Under the pieces are notes generated by a model. The model was not told the origin of the DNA. It did not search any database and worked only from the letters and a program-made list of their open reading frames with translations. The position numbers and the translations under genes are program-made. Shown here piece by piece: positions 22,218 through 34,190 of a DNA stretch of 64,000 nt; within the stretch, counting starts at the first letter, position 1, and the number at the start of each line of letters is the position of its first letter. This DNA is from Gonapodya sp. JEL0774. Taxonomy: Eukaryota > Monoblepharomycota > Monoblepharidomycetes > Monoblepharidales > Gonapodyaceae. The stretch is taken from positions 24,166 to 88,165 of the forward strand of contig JADIIX010000009.1 in NCBI GenBank assembly GCA_027604505.1, read 5' to 3'.

Positions 22218-23613
22218 TTAAATAAACATATGATCCTGAATCTCCGTCTCCATAGCCCACCCCTCGTCCACATCCCCCATCAACATTAAAGCCGTCAAGT
22301 CATCTGGAGTGACAATACCGTCCTCCCGGAGAGCCTTGTGTGCTTTCTCGGCAGATAACGTCCCAGAGCTGACCTCCAGATGTGCTAAAGTCCCAGAACT
22401 GACCTCCAGAACATGAGCGGGCGACGACCTTTCGTCATCCTTCCTGGTCGTAGTCGTGTCCCCTGCCATTGCCTCCGCTTCCACCTCTCTCATCGCCTCC
22501 TCATCAGCCAGCATGGCTGCGTCCTCCTCTTCCTCCCTTCTCCGGCGCTCCCTCTCTTCTGCTTCCCTCGCCGCCTTCCGCACTTCTAATTTCTCCAAGG
22601 CTCGCCGTCGATTCTCCTCAATTTTTGCAAGTGCGGTGGGAGAAAGAGGAGGAAGAGGACCAGACTGTATGATGGGTGTGGAAGGTGGACGGTTTTCATC
22701 TTGCAAATCTGGAAAAGTTGACGACTGTTTGAGAAGACTGTTTGAAGCGATTCAAAGCACGAAACCAAACCTTGAACCAGGCCGTCGTCAAAATCATCTG
22801 CAGGAAAGGCGAGTGCATCGCCATTTTCGTTCGGCTGCTTCCCTTCCTGGCCCTCCTGCTCCCCTTCAAAAAGCTCCCCGCGCAATTTACGACGCTCGAA
22901 CTTCCGCCATTCCTCCGCGTGTACCTGTTGTTGGAAGTCGATTCAGTACGCTCTGTCCGCACTCGCAAGTAAGATCTCAGCGACTTACGCACCTTCATTC
23001 TCCTCTCGTGGCACACCTTCTCAATCCTCTCTGCAGCGTCAGCGAAGGTGAACTTGGGATAGAGACCATGGGCCCATATTTGATAGAAGTCCATTAAGCG
23101 GGAGAGGTCACGAATGGCATCTTCATCCTTTTGTGGAGAGAATCGACGGTAACATGCATTTACTAACGAAAGGAGTGTTGCGAAGCTATCTATCTATCTA
23201 CCTTGCTGTATTTAGCCTTGAACTTCATTTTGTCGACATCTGCTCGCAGTTTAGGAAACCCCTTGGCCGAGAGCAAACTGGAAGGGCATTACATAAGTAT
23301 CGTTGGTGTATTCAGTTTTGGGACAAGATTGTTAAGACCCCAGAACACATCCATGAAATGTCGTCGGCGCAACTCTCACGCACAGTTCCGCGTCCAGCTT
23401 CGGTGCTGGCTCTCTCGGTTTCTTTTTTTTCTTTTCTTCGAGCGTTTTGCCATCGGGCGCACCAAGATCCGTTAGTGGATTGAAAATCTGTGATGATATC
23501 CCCAGGTCTGCCAAGTTGCGATTCGAGCTCAAGCCCCGGCCAGGAGAGGCAGGCATACGGCTGACACTGTCACGAGTATCTGTCGGTGCAGGTTCGTCCC
23601 AAGAGAAGTCCAT
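22218..23613 (-). CDS. CSM3: Replication fork protection factor Csm3/Swi3 (TIPIN)
   Basis: Partner of Tof1/Swi1 (Timeless) in the complex that stabilises stalled forks and mediates the S-phase checkpoint. Five exons: 23384-23613, 23202-23277, 22993-23127, 22771-22924, 22218-22708; 361 residues. The Swi3 domain is spread over exons 1-4: LLSAKGFPKLRADVDKMKF, DLSRLMDFYQIWAHGLYPK, FTFADAAERIEKVCHERRM and VHAEEWRKFERRK. This matches the family pattern (LYQLWAHDLFPKAKF... R-x-x-x). The C-terminal exon is a long charged helix (EENRRRALEKLEVRKAA) of the kind found in Csm3/TIPIN tails, with two copies of LEVSSGTLxxxx near its end. The second intron contains a short CTAT repeat. It ends 92 bases from the convergent ABCG stop and diverges from RGP1. 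Confidence 0.9.
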
Positions 23614-23991
23614 CGAAGTGTTAAAGCGGTCAAATCAAAGTGCCAAGGAATGATTCGGTTTTAAGGACTGGAAGGTCTGTTCGACCGCAGTTCATGCCCC
23701 AGCCAACTGACACACACGTACAAACATAACTCGTCTAAATTAGTGAACAACTTACATGAACGGAGGCATGTCTTGAATATTAGAAGCCGCATGAAGCAAT
23801 AGTGGGCAAGGTTGGGAGATTCGAAGTGACTCAAACGGGTTACGCAGTGAGGATCAATACAAGAAAAGTGGGCAATTATCTCTAAGAAGGATCCTATGGA
23901 TTTGTATTATTGATCATATGTTGTATTGAGGGGTCACCGCGGTTTCCTGATCCTGGCTGATGTGGTGACGAATTCCAACCACACTCAATAA
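23614..23991. other. Divergent intergenic space CSM3 / RGP1
   Basis: About 380 bases between divergent start codons, AT-richer than the flanks. No gene; presumably two promoters. Confidence 0.4.
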
Positions 23992-26756
23992 ATGGTCATC
24001 TGGGTCGAGTGCGAAACTGCTCGATCCAATGTTGCAGGAAGTGTTTTTCATGCCCGGATCTCCTTCCAGAATTCGCTCTCCGTCCCGCAAATCGAACCAA
24101 CTGACCTGTGGACTCAGAACTCATTTACGCGGGACGCACGGGGAGCAAAAGCTGTTGCCCTAGAAAAATCTGAGTCTGATGAAGAGGGTGATGTTTCTGA
24201 TGGCGACAACGCGGAAGACTTGGAGGATGATGGCTCAGGTTTTCCAAGGAAACGTATCAGCGCTCACGGACTGCCCAATGAGGGTACCGGCATCGTTAGA
24301 GGCGTGCTTGGCGTTCCGCGTGCGATCGGTGCAATGACATTTAATGTGGTGCGGAATTTCTTTTACGAGGAGGCTTCTGAAACGGATGTTGATGATGGGA
24401 ACTCTGGAGATGAACCCGTGTGTCCACACTACAACGACTCGGCTCCACAACTGGCTCAAGGTATTTCGAATGCTGATGATGGCAGTAGAATTGCTCCAGG
24501 TTCGCAATCTGAGTATCGAGGATTTGAACCCTCGATTCTCACTCAAGGTAAATCTCACCTGTGGGGAGAAATCGAGATTTCATATGTTCAGGAAAGCTAT
24601 GCTATCGTTGCGTGTATTCTTGTTGGGGACGTCGGATTTTCATGGTTCTGGTGGTGCGCAGTGCATTGAAGTAGATATGGCCAAACGACGCATGGATGTG
24701 GCTGCAGTGCAGGCAGATTGCTGAGCACCGTGGTCGAGCTCGGACGTGGAAAAGAATGCTCTTTTGTGGCCTGGTTGATTGTTCTCTCTCATGCCTTGGC
24801 TCTAGATATTTCTCTGGAATCAGTCCCACCTCCTCGAACTTCAACTTCGTCTCCACCGCGCCGTCCTTCCACCTCTTTCGCTGACGGGTCCGTCACCCCA
24901 TCCCTCGCACGAGCGGGATCATCTGCTTCCGTCTATTCGGCTGGAGGTGGCTCTGCTGTTGGTGTATCCTGGTCGGGTGCGGGTCCAAGCATGCCAGCTT
25001 CACCTCGTCGCTCGTTGAGTGCAAGGCTTCGGCAACCTCAACCTGAGCGTGTTGCTTTGGCGTTCGCGAGATTGGTGGGGCACGTTTCGGTGGACCCCGT
25101 GTTCGTAGACTCTACGAAACTAGAAGCTGGGCGTGGCAAGGCTGCGGCTTCAGTGGTCGGTGCAGGGTCGTTGGGATCAGCAGGTACACACCGAGGTGAG
25201 GTCAGAGTATGGTGGAGAGCGATGCTTCGACCGAAGCATCCTTGTCTCACTCTCCTTCAGATGGTTCTATCCTCATATATTCTACCCATTCCACAATCCT
25301 GTTTGCCGACCTCGTGATTCCCCCAAATGAAAAGCGAACCTGTACGTGGCCTTCATAAACTTCCAAGACTGAGGGACCGCACTCTTGATAGTTTTGCCGC
25401 AGACTCTTATCAGATACGCACCCCTGAATCCTTGCCTCCCAGCTATCGTGGGCGAGTTGGTAAAATATCTTACCGTCTAATTTTGGGTGTACGGCGAGGA
25501 TCCCTGGTAGAAACCCACGCAGAGATATTTGAGGTGCCTTTCAGGTTATACGCTGCCATCAGACGTGGGTGCAGGTGCTGTTCTACAAGTAATAGGGTTT
25601 CACTGAAAGCAAGCTCGGCAATAATTTCTTGTCAATCTCTCTGTACCGTCCCGAATCGTCAGCTGATGGATACATGGGCACTTTTGACGTTACACGGCCA
25701 CTGATTTCTGCAACTGATGAGTCTATTACATTCTCTGAGCAGGAACTGGGAGGAAAACGTCGAGGTGAGTGTCCGTGCTGTCGAAGGATCGCTCTTCTTG
25801 TGTTTGCGATTCTTCACTGATTTGCTCTCATAACTAACGACCTTGCGATTATTCTAGCATCGCTTTGGGTGGAATCGACACGAGGTACTCCATCTTCGCC
25901 AGGTGGTGAAGAACCCACGTCGCCTGACCGGACCGATGTGGAGGAAGCTGAGGATGGCGAGGGTGGAATGTATACGGCATGGTCTTCGTTGGTGCGGCGG
26001 TCACCGGAAGGTGCGGTGCAACTGTCCGTTTCCAGTTCTCCTACCTCCAAACAAGAAACGATCACGTCTATTCTCAGCTACGTTTCGTATTAACAAGGGT
26101 GACACACCGGTAGCCTTGATTGTGCTGTTAAGGCCGGCTTTTCGGCTTGGGGAGGCGGTGACAGGAACGGTCAGCTTTGTGATGGGAAGCATCAGATGTT
26201 ATCAGGTTAGATTGGAGTGCTACACTGCACTATGCTTTCGACACTCGAATTCCCGTGTGTACAAATGGATGCCAAATTTTTGATTAGGTTGCCGTCATCC
26301 TCGAAATCGTGGAGGCGATCGACCCGTCTTGCGCTCTTCGCGAAGAGCAGCAGGTCACCAAGCTTACCTCGCGAAAGGTGGCAGAGCACCGACAGATTTG
26401 CATTAACATAAGTCGTTTACCTTTGACATTGCCGATTCCGACCCACCTTCCAACCAGCTTCCACACTAACTCTGGTGTGTCATTGTTTACCATGCTTTAT
26501 CTGCGTTTTATTCAAAACTTTTCAACCTCCTCTTCTCGGATTTTCGCAAGTGCGCTTAACGTGGCGACTTCGCGTCGAGTTCCTCACTGGTTCTGAACCC
26601 GCGTTCGAAGCCTTCGAAACCGTGGACCCTCACGTCACTGTGCTCCAAGCGCCACGTCAGGTTAAGGTGGATGCTTGGAACTGTGAAATACCTATCATAG
26701 TTCACGGGCTACCAGAAGAGGAGTCCGAACCTGGGCGCCACAGGTTCAAAGCCTAG
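23992..26756 (+). CDS. RGP1: RGP1, subunit of the Ric1-Rgp1 Rab6/Ypt6 exchange factor
   Basis: With Ric1, activates Rab6/Ypt6 at the Golgi for retrograde traffic. Exons: 23992-24547, 24806-25195, 25261-25341, 25403 to about 25570, about 25610-25764, 25858-26010, 26078-26205, 26288-26474, 26551-26756. The fourth-to-fifth junction is not resolved. The start MVIWVECETARSNVAGSVF matches the family's opening arrestin-like strand. Other landmarks: ALAFARLVGHVSVDP, DGSILIYSTHSTILFADLV, ESLPPSYRGRVGKISYRL, RPAFRLGEAVTGTVSF, LPLTLPIPTHLPTSF and WRLRVEFLTGSEPA, in the same order as human RGP1. The stretch between exons 1 and 3 is Ser/Pro-rich and less certain; intron 1 may hide an extra exon. The final Trp-Asn-Cys-Glu-Ile-Pro-Ile strand (WNCEIPIIVHGLP) corresponds to WDLPIKVLP in the human protein. 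Confidence 0.88.
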
Positions 26757-26936
26757 AGCTCTCTATCCTTTGCAACATCGTGAGGCGAGGCCTGACGTAA
26801 TTGTGGCGAAGTGAGAAGACAGTCTCGAACCCAAAATTGATTTCTGCAAAAAGCCGCGAGACAACCGTTGACACTGGATACCCATCTGTTTACCCAAATT
26901 AAATAGTTATCATAAACCATGTATGTAGCGTACAAA

Positions 26937-29901
26937 TCAAGAAATGAGGAGGTATTTTCGCACACGTTCATCACTCCTCAATGCTAGCGATACGTCTGCA
27001 TCATTGTTGTTAAATCGAAGCTTTCGGAACACGTTCGCGGGCCCTCCTTCAATAACCACGATTCGGAGTGAAGCCCACGTGTAGCAGATTTTGATGAAAT
27101 CGATGGCGACTGGAGGGTCTAGTTGATTGCGAAGGCAAATATTACGATGCTCGTCGATGATCTATTGGGTTCATTTTGCCGTCACGATAAAGGGGCGAAA
27201 GGAGGGAATAGGAGGACACTCACTTCTCTCATCTCGATGTCCGGTACTCCCCGTCGCCGCACCCGATTAGCTAGCGCCACAAGAAATATTTTTTGATGCA
27301 GAGATCCTCTTTGTACACTCGACACATTGGAAGTGGTGAACAGCTCACTGACCGCTCGTTGCACTGCCCGAATGGTGATTCGGGAAGGGACTAAAGCGCC
27401 CTCCTCAGCAAGAGCCTTCGTCTTTTCCTGCTCGACGAGCTCGACAGTGCGCCTAGGGTGAGGCCGTTTGTTCAAGAACGCTGTGACCGAAACCGGCTTT
27501 GTCACGGAGAACCGACCTACAGATATCGAGTGCTCGCCGAGCATCCCCAGACACCGCGCTTACTTTCCGTGCTACAAACTCGATTGCGTCTTTATCGAAA
27601 ACATCGATTCCCACTAGTCGTGACTGGACGATTTCAGAGAGTTGTTGGAATGTGTAGGGTTGGAAGTTCATACGTTTTAACCCTATGCACAATCCGATCA
27701 AAAAAGTCAGAACACATTGCAGTATCAGTCGCTCTAATGTTGAACAAACCTAGCCGGCTCGAGATCCTGTTGGTAAGAAGTCGCTCCGGCAGGTCCATCG
27801 TATTCGCAATGGCAACGACGATCAAGTTTGAGTTAGGTCGATTGGGCCAGTCGAAAAAGCTATAAATGACGTTTTGTTTGGGCGTCACGAGCAAATCCAA
27901 CTCGTCCATGACAACCACACTGTGTGAAAGTTGAGGCTCATAGTATGCGGGAACAGCAAGTTTCTCATGCTCTCGGGTATCGACTCACATGGGCTCCATA
28001 TCTAGCCTCGGACTTTTAAATCTTTTCTCCAATAATTCCGCTGCATGATTTGCTGTGACTTTTGTGTCCGTCAACGCCTCCCACAAGACAGCGTATGCCT
28101 GTTGTGGCTCGGTGAGTTTCATCCCATTAATTTCGACGGCATAAAACGGTTGCATTTCTCCGGCGTCCGAGCGAGCTTGCAGAAAACGCAAAGCTTCGCG
28201 AACAGTGGCTGTCTTCCCCGTGCCTGGGACCCCCGAAATGTCTGAGTATAATCAGGTGGTGACATTAAAGAAGGTCATTCGCAAAGCTTACACAAGCAAA
28301 CTTGTTTTACGTACACAAACAACATCCCCGCTTCCTCTCAATTGCTGTGTCCAGCTGTTCGATTATGTGTGCGAGTTCATTCTCACGACACGGCAATGTT
28401 TCCGGTACAGCAGACACATGCAAACGTTTGCGCATCTCCTCATACTCCGATCCCGCGGCGACAGGAAGGACGGGGAGACGGTTGGGGAGGGCATATCTGT
28501 GGTGTTGAAAGATGGTTGCGTGACGTCTTGGAAACAGACAAAGCCGCATGAAGCTGAAAGTGATCACAAACGCACATTACGTCTGTCTTCTTTGCAGTGA
28601 TTCGGGGCTTTTTAGCCTTCGGCACCGGTTTTCCAATCGCCTTCCTCTTCCTACCAGACACTCGTTCCTCACCATCACTCTCGCTGTCTGCAAATTCGTC
28701 TATCACCTCACTCTCTGAATCTTCATCGGAAGCTACAGGACCTTCCATGAGTGTTTCATCGTCTGTCGCCTCGGCATCAGACTCCTCATACGCATCGTCA
28801 TCATTGTCGAACTCGGGGGTCTCTCCTGAACAATCTGACAGGTTCCCCTCGTCGATCTCCGTAACGGGAGCGGTCGGAGATTTGGAGGCGGTTGTCGTCT
28901 ACCTCGTAGGACATTACTTCCGTAATATCATTTCTTGGTGAAGGGGACAGCAACCTACCTTGCGCTCTGAAGGAATCACTTTCTTTGGTGTGGTGCGCTT
29001 GACCGGTGAAATGGATATCTTATAGGCGGCCTCTGGTTCCGGGAAGTCTTTCCGAACCATGTCATCCCACACCAAGGGTGTCAGTTGCTACCATCGCACG
29101 GGAAAGTGTGAAGTACAGCAAGTCAAGTCGGATTCGCTTTCTTCCGAGCGCCCACCTCGCGCGCCTAAAGTGAAGAACTCACCACCAGTCCTTTTTTTTG
29201 CGCGTACTCTGACCTGCAAAAGTAAACTGGTAACTCTTCCGTCGATTCTTTTTTGGCGCGCGATTGGTCAGCCACTATGCGGCAGTGCCCAAGAATACAC
29301 TCTACAAATTGATACATGTGGTTGAGTAAACAAGAGCGAGAGACAAGCAGTGGAAAGTGGGCTTACCAATAGGATGTACCGCTGATCCGGGAAAGTAGAA
29401 GGCTTCGAGCTGCGCCGCGAGTGAAGATCATTCAAACGTGTCAAGCAGCTCCAAAATCAGTCCTCGGCTTCGGATCCTGACCAAACTCACATTATTCCTC
29501 TTCTTTCCCGAGACTTTGGTAAACGGATCCGCAGCAAGTACAAAAGTCGGCCGGATTTTCACCATCACTTTCCCCTCCTCATCTTCGAACACTTCTCTCA
29601 AAATCCCCAAATATTTCGCCTCGCCTTCAGGGCTTCCCCATTGCACGAAATCGCCTGGGCGGAATGGTTGCGAGGAGGTGGGGGCGGTGAAGGATGTGTA
29701 TTGAGTCTTCGCGGGACCAGAGGAGCTAAGAAAGAATGCAGGTGCATGGGAGACGACATTGTGAATCAGAAATGAGGGCGTAGCCCACGAATCACAGAAA
29801 TATGCTCACCGGGTCCGTTTGGTGGACGAATGCAATTTACCATTTCTGATGGGTTTCCCGAGCTTAAAGCTGGCAGTTTTCAATAGATTTGATGATTTCA
29901 T
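26937..29901 (-). CDS. ORC1: Origin recognition complex subunit 1 (ORC1)
   Basis: Largest ORC subunit, an AAA+ ATPase that marks origins and loads MCM with Cdc6. Twelve exons: 29810-29901, 29491-29725, 29367-29409, 29183-29301, 28959-29087, 28581-28898, 28315-28444, 27989-28241, 27750-27919, 27517-27682, 27224-27452, 26937-27161; 702 residues, all phases consistent. Order of domains: BAH ([19 protein letters not shown] to [14 protein letters not shown]), an acidic then basic linker ([32 protein letters not shown]), then AAA+ with ERLHVS-type entry [17 protein letters not shown], Walker [10 protein letters not shown], Walker [10 protein letters not shown], sensor 1 VVAIANTMD, sensor 2 [12 protein letters not shown], and a winged helix ([10 protein letters not shown]...RLRFNNND-type end). 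The exon 6/7 junction (acceptor before YEEMRKR) is the least certain. Presence of a BAH domain distinguishes it from Cdc6. Confidence 0.95.
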
Positions 29902-30239
29902 GCTGCTTGGAGGAGAGATTGGAGAAGGTGCGACCCGAATGCGCTCGAATCAGGACAAGGAATTATGGGTGGTGGAGCGAGTGTGTTTTCTCCGCCACAG
30001 TGGCAAGGCCGAAACGAAACACTATCGGACGTGTAACAACCCAAGCTAGTGGCAGCCACTAACACATTGAAAATATCGATAGTTATTCCGAAATAAAGCG
30101 TGCTGTGTTGAGACCGCTCTGTCCAAGGAATTGATTTGAGATTGAGAATTAGGAAACGTCATTGTATGTACAACAGTCCATATTGGAGATAAGACCATAA
30201 GTTCTACCGCAGACCGCAGAGGATTGCACCGGCCAAACA
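29902..30239. other. ORC1 upstream region
   Basis: About 340 bases between the ORC1 start and the stop of the next minus-strand gene. No gene seen; likely ORC1 promoter plus 3' untranslated sequence of the RING gene. Confidence 0.4.
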
Positions 30240-31628
30240 TCATCCCATCCAAACCCTCCTCAAGCCGCCCGCCTCCACAATACCCCCACAGACAGGGCAA
30301 ACCCGCCTTGTAGCCAATACACCAAGCCAGCACTCTTTACAGAGAACGTGCCGGCACGCTGGAGGAATGTAAGGATCTTTAGGGGGCTCAAGACAAACAA
30401 GACACTTCGGAATGTTTTGATTGGAGAGGAGGGATTCGAGGTGATGCACATGAGCACGGAGGATAGTGAGCTGCCGTTGGAGTGAGTCTGCGGAAGCAGC
30501 GTCAGCAGAAGATGTTATGGCGGGATTTGCGGTATCACAGCGGAGGGCGGACAAGGTGTTACCGGAGACAGGAGGGTAGGCGGGGTTGCTCACGAGAGGT
30601 GACATGTTGATAGGGGCGTTTAAGGACCGGTCATGAGCGGCAAGCTCAGCTGCTGAAGCACTATGTGCCGATGCGTCACAGGGGGTACTTTCAATGCTGG
30701 TATGAAAGTAGAAAGAGTTCTGAAAGACAGCAGAAGTTGTGGAATTCTCGAGCACCGAGTGATGCGTTCCGTCGCCACCTGAATGCACTTGATCGCTGCA
30801 ACGCTGCGCTGTCTCCTTGTCCTGTAGCGCTTCCTGGACGACCTCTGTACCCAAGCCCGCGGAGATTGATGGTCCGCGACTGGCCACCCCGTCACATGAT
30901 GATAACATCCCTGCTTGTTCCCCTCCAACAGCTCCCAATCTCCCCTCACCGCCCACAACGACCAACTCCCCATCCACCACTGCAAGTTTACTGAGTCCCT
31001 TGCGTATGGCATCGTCACCTACGACAACGTCCTCATCCCCTGTTTCCTTTTCCATACTTTCTCTGACCCACTCCTCGAACTCCCTCTGTTCTTCAAGTCT
31101 CCGCTGGACATAGTCCTCAACGTCTCTTTCGGTAATCCGGGGGCCGATTGCGTCATGTCCTGCATCCCCGTCAATGCCGTCACCGTCTATATCAATATCA
31201 ACGAGAGGTTCGGGCTCAGAATGACTACATTGATCAGAGCGCGAAGGGCGACCACGCTTGCGGCGGCGGGGTTCGGAGGAGGTTGATAAAGAGGAAGACC
31301 GTCCAGACGTTGCGAAACCGTGCGCGGCAAAGCCACCTTCGAGCAACGCAGTGGCACGAATCCGGGTGACGCCTGCCCAAGTGTATTCCTCCCAAACAAC
31401 AGGTCCATTGTTCGGGTTGGATGGCGGGGTAACTGGTGGTGGTGATGCGGAGTGGAGGGAGTTCGATCGCGCCCCCGTATGTCGACGGGTGGACGAGGGT
31501 GATGGAGCAGTAGAAGCTCCACGATTGAGTTTTCTTCGTTTTCGAAGCTCCACTTTAGGGGCAGGAGGTGGAGGTTGAAGCTGTGAGGAGTCGAAGGGGA
31601 AGATACCGAGGAATAGAAACGGGGACAT
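30240..31628 (-). CDS. RNF220: RNF220-like C-terminal RING protein, probable E3 ubiquitin ligase
   Basis: A C3HC4 RING finger lies at the extreme C-terminus (nt about 30280-30400): CLVCLEPP, then C-R-H-V-L-C-K-E-C and CPVC. It is followed by GLRRVWMG at the end of the protein. Human RNF220 has the same layout, with HVHCEECWLRTLG, CPQC and an ending GDLRRIYL, so the family call is good though made by eye. Upstream are low-complexity regions, a basic stretch (EPRRRKRGRPSR, AT-hook-like), an acidic DIDIDGDGIDGD run, and a charged helix (YVQRRLEEQREFEEWVRES). The single open frame gives 462 residues from the ATG at 31628. Its first 16 codons are hydrophobic and end in an acceptor-like CACAG before 31580, so the real first exon may be spliced in from upstream. 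Target unknown. Confidence 0.8.
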   Translation of the reverse strand: MSPFLFLGIFPFDSSQLQPPPPAPKVELRKRRKLNRGASTAPSPSSTRRHTGARSNSLHSASPPPVTPPSNPNNGPVVWEEYTWAGVTRIRATALLEGGFAAHGFATSGRSSSLSTSSEPRRRKRGRPSRSDQCSHSEPEPLVDIDIDGDGIDGDAGHDAIGPRITERDVEDYVQRRLEEQREFEEWVRESMEKETGDEDVVVGDDAIRKGLSKLAVVDGELVVVGGEGRLGAVGGEQAGMLSSCDGVASRGPSISAGLGTEVVQEALQDKETAQRCSDQVHSGGDGTHHSVLENSTTSAVFQNSFYFHTSIESTPCDASAHSASAAELAAHDRSLNAPINMSPLVSNPAYPPVSGNTLSALRCDTANPAITSSADAASADSLQRQLTILRAHVHHLESLLSNQNIPKCLVCLEPPKDPYIPPACRHVLCKECWLGVLATRRVCPVCGGIVEAGGLRRVWMG

Positions 31629-32167
31629 GTCAGCCCAGACGAAGGGAAACAAGACCAGAACCACAGAGACTTGCCAAAGATCTATCACGCAGATTCATCT
31701 CGGCTTCCGAGGTAAAAGATGGTGAGCAAGTTAGTTGTGACGAGCTTGTCAGTGTGTGTAGGGTTCTGATTGGCCCCATCAATGACAATGATGTTGCACC
31801 AAACAAACTGAACAAGATCAACATCATCATCCATCCATCGGAAAATTGTCCCAGAAATATGAGAGAGCAAGTGCACTCCAATATTTAGTTATCATGCGCG
31901 CACGGGAAGAGTTTGGTGGACAAGCTGGCAAGCAGCTTCCTTCGTTTCCCAATTCTGCCCTGGGGTTCTGAACATCTTCGAGCTCTGTTCACATACGTGT
32001 GTTATATACTACACAGTTGCTCGTCAAAGTAAAATTAACAAATCTTCAACGTGGGGGAATCAAATTTTTCTTTTCGAGGGTTGAGGAGCATCGTTCTCCC
32101 GCACAAGCTCCAACGGACACCGCACTTCAATATCCACGACCACCTTTGTCCCGCCCAAACAAGCACC
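31629..32167. other. Divergent intergenic space RNF220-like / SET
   Basis: About 540 bases. May hold a small 5' exon of the RING gene, which I could not place in phase. Otherwise only promoter and leader sequence is expected; the SET leader just before 32168 is C-rich. Confidence 0.35.
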
Positions 32168-33961
32168 ATGTCTGCCGCAAAGAAGCAACGTGTTGAAAAT
32201 CCTGAGGCCAAAAATGGAGAGGAGTCTCTAGAAACCGACCCTAAAGTCGAGGCACTGCTGAAAGCCGAGCAGGTCGTCTACGATTCTCTTGCAAAGCTTG
32301 AAGAGGAGATTGCAAAGGTAGGAAGTCTGTCATGTGTTTTTGATTGGTCAGACATCACTGTCTCGCGGTTGCAATGGGGGTTTTAAGTTGTGATGCCGGT
32401 TCCGATTGTGCGCGAATTGGTTGGCGTGGATTGAAACCAATTCGCGTCGCGAAGGATTACTTTCAGGAGCACGATTCCCTCTTGGTCTCTTTGGCTACCA
32501 TTCCCACCAACATTGAAATCTTTACAAACCTTCCCACCGTTCTGTTCGAATTGACCCTGCCTGGTGTCTCTTCCATGCCTGCTCCACAACAATATCGGCG
32601 GTGACATCACCTGTACTCGAAACCCCGATCCGCCGATCGTTTCCCACACCCCATTTTCGCGACCGTAGCTCAAAACCGCCCACTATAACTCCCTCCAACC
32701 CGCTTTGGACAAGCGTGACGCAGCTCTCAAGGCGCTGAACGACCCGGAGTTTTGGCAAAAGGTGAGAAATGAAAGTAATTTTCATACTCGGTTCGAGAAC
32801 ACGGGATTATGCCCACGAAGGTCCGCGATTGTGATTGCAATCTCTGGAGGAAAGAGAGACTTTCATCTCATCGGGAACATGAATGAGAGAGATGATGAAG
32901 CTCAACCTGGGTTATGAATGTGCTGGTGCTTCTGGCGAGACTCTCTTGTATCCTGTGTCTCTCCATTCACGAACTGCGCTCACTCCTACTTTTCAAGGCG
33001 ATCATGGCACATCTCCCTCTCCGCGATATGTTTGGCATTTCTCCGCGGGACAGTGATGCCCTTGAGTTTCTCACTGGTGTTACTGTCAAGAGAGAGAAGG
33101 CAGATTACAGGAATGTCACGGTCACGTTCAAGTTCAAGGCAGGAAACCCTGTGTTCAAGGTGAGATATTCGTCAAAAAAGTTGATTGCAGGGTGTGAATC
33201 GCTTGGTTGGTCGTCGAGGAGGCGCGGACACCGAGGAAAATGACCAATCAGATGCCGAACTTGTGACAACGTTCGGTTACCCACCCTCCGAGCCATTCTG
33301 TTCGGTACATGTCGCTGATACGTTGATTTTATTGTCTGGACCCTTCATCGCAGAACAAGGAACTTACCAAAAAAATATCCGTCGGTACCGATGGTGTCCC
33401 GAAAGTAGATGTGCACCCGACTTTTGAGTGGATCGATGATCAAAATGCAAAGAAGGGAGCTGATGGCAAAGCGACTGCAGGAAGCAAAAGGAAGGCAGAC
33501 GAAGAAGAATCGAGTGATGACGACGACGACTGGTCGAAGGAGACTTCAGTGTGGGGAAACCTTTTTGACGGGGAGTGAGTGGAAAACATCGATGTGATTG
33601 GTTGCCACGAGTCGAAAATCACCGGCTGACGGAATGAAATTTATCGTGATGTTTGTTGTGTTCGCTCTGTTGATGTCCTAACTCTTTTGCTCTCGGGAAA
33701 TGATGTGTTGACACATCACTCAGGGACACTGAGTTCGTTCAGTTGATCGCCGGTGAGTTCCTTCTTTCGAGTGCTTGTTATTTTGTCATTGGGTGCTTGT
33801 TTTGTCGTCACCCACTCAGCTAATGAACTCCAAACCTGGTGCCTGTTTCAGACGAAGTCTATCCTTCCGTTGCAAAGTATGCCCTCATTGACGGAGAAGA
33901 CGAAAGTGAAATCGATGAAATGGATGAAGAGGTCGGTGATGACGACGTGGACGACGAGTAA
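32168..33961 (+). CDS. SET: SET / TAF-I histone chaperone (NAP family)
   Basis: Nuclear histone chaperone and template-activating factor; in animals also a PP2A inhibitor. Six exons: 32168-32317, 32669-32761, 32998-33159, 33354-33574, 33724-33752, 33852-33961; 254 residues with matching phases. The N-terminal dimerisation helix is AEQVVYDSLAKLEEEIAK continuing into YNSLQPALDKRDAALKAL. The NAP core follows with DPEFWQKAIMAHL, DSDALEFLTGVTVKRE, NVTVTFKFKAGNPVFKN and KISVGTDG. A lysine-rich insert (AGSKRKADEEESSDDDDDW) precedes SVWGNLFDGED and DEVYPSVAKYAL, and the protein ends in an acidic tail (DEMDEEVGDDDVDDE). Exon 5 is only 29 bases. The first intron is about 350 bases, longer than typical here. 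The pattern matches SET rather than NAP1, which is longer. Confidence 0.92.
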
Positions 33962-34190
33962 AGCGGAATTGTTTGCCCTCGAATGATTCCAATTGGAAAC
34001 TTGAAAAAATAATTCACATTTTATAGTAGTTTTTGCTGTTGGATTATAGACGTTGTAGTACAAGTGACACAAACAAAGTGCATCGCAGAAACCAGCTTTA
34101 CGTCGAGATCAGTGAGTGCATGGTTCAGTCTGGAAGCGATGCGAAGACGTGCATCCACCCCGTCCCCAGTATTCCGCTGGCTCCTCCATC

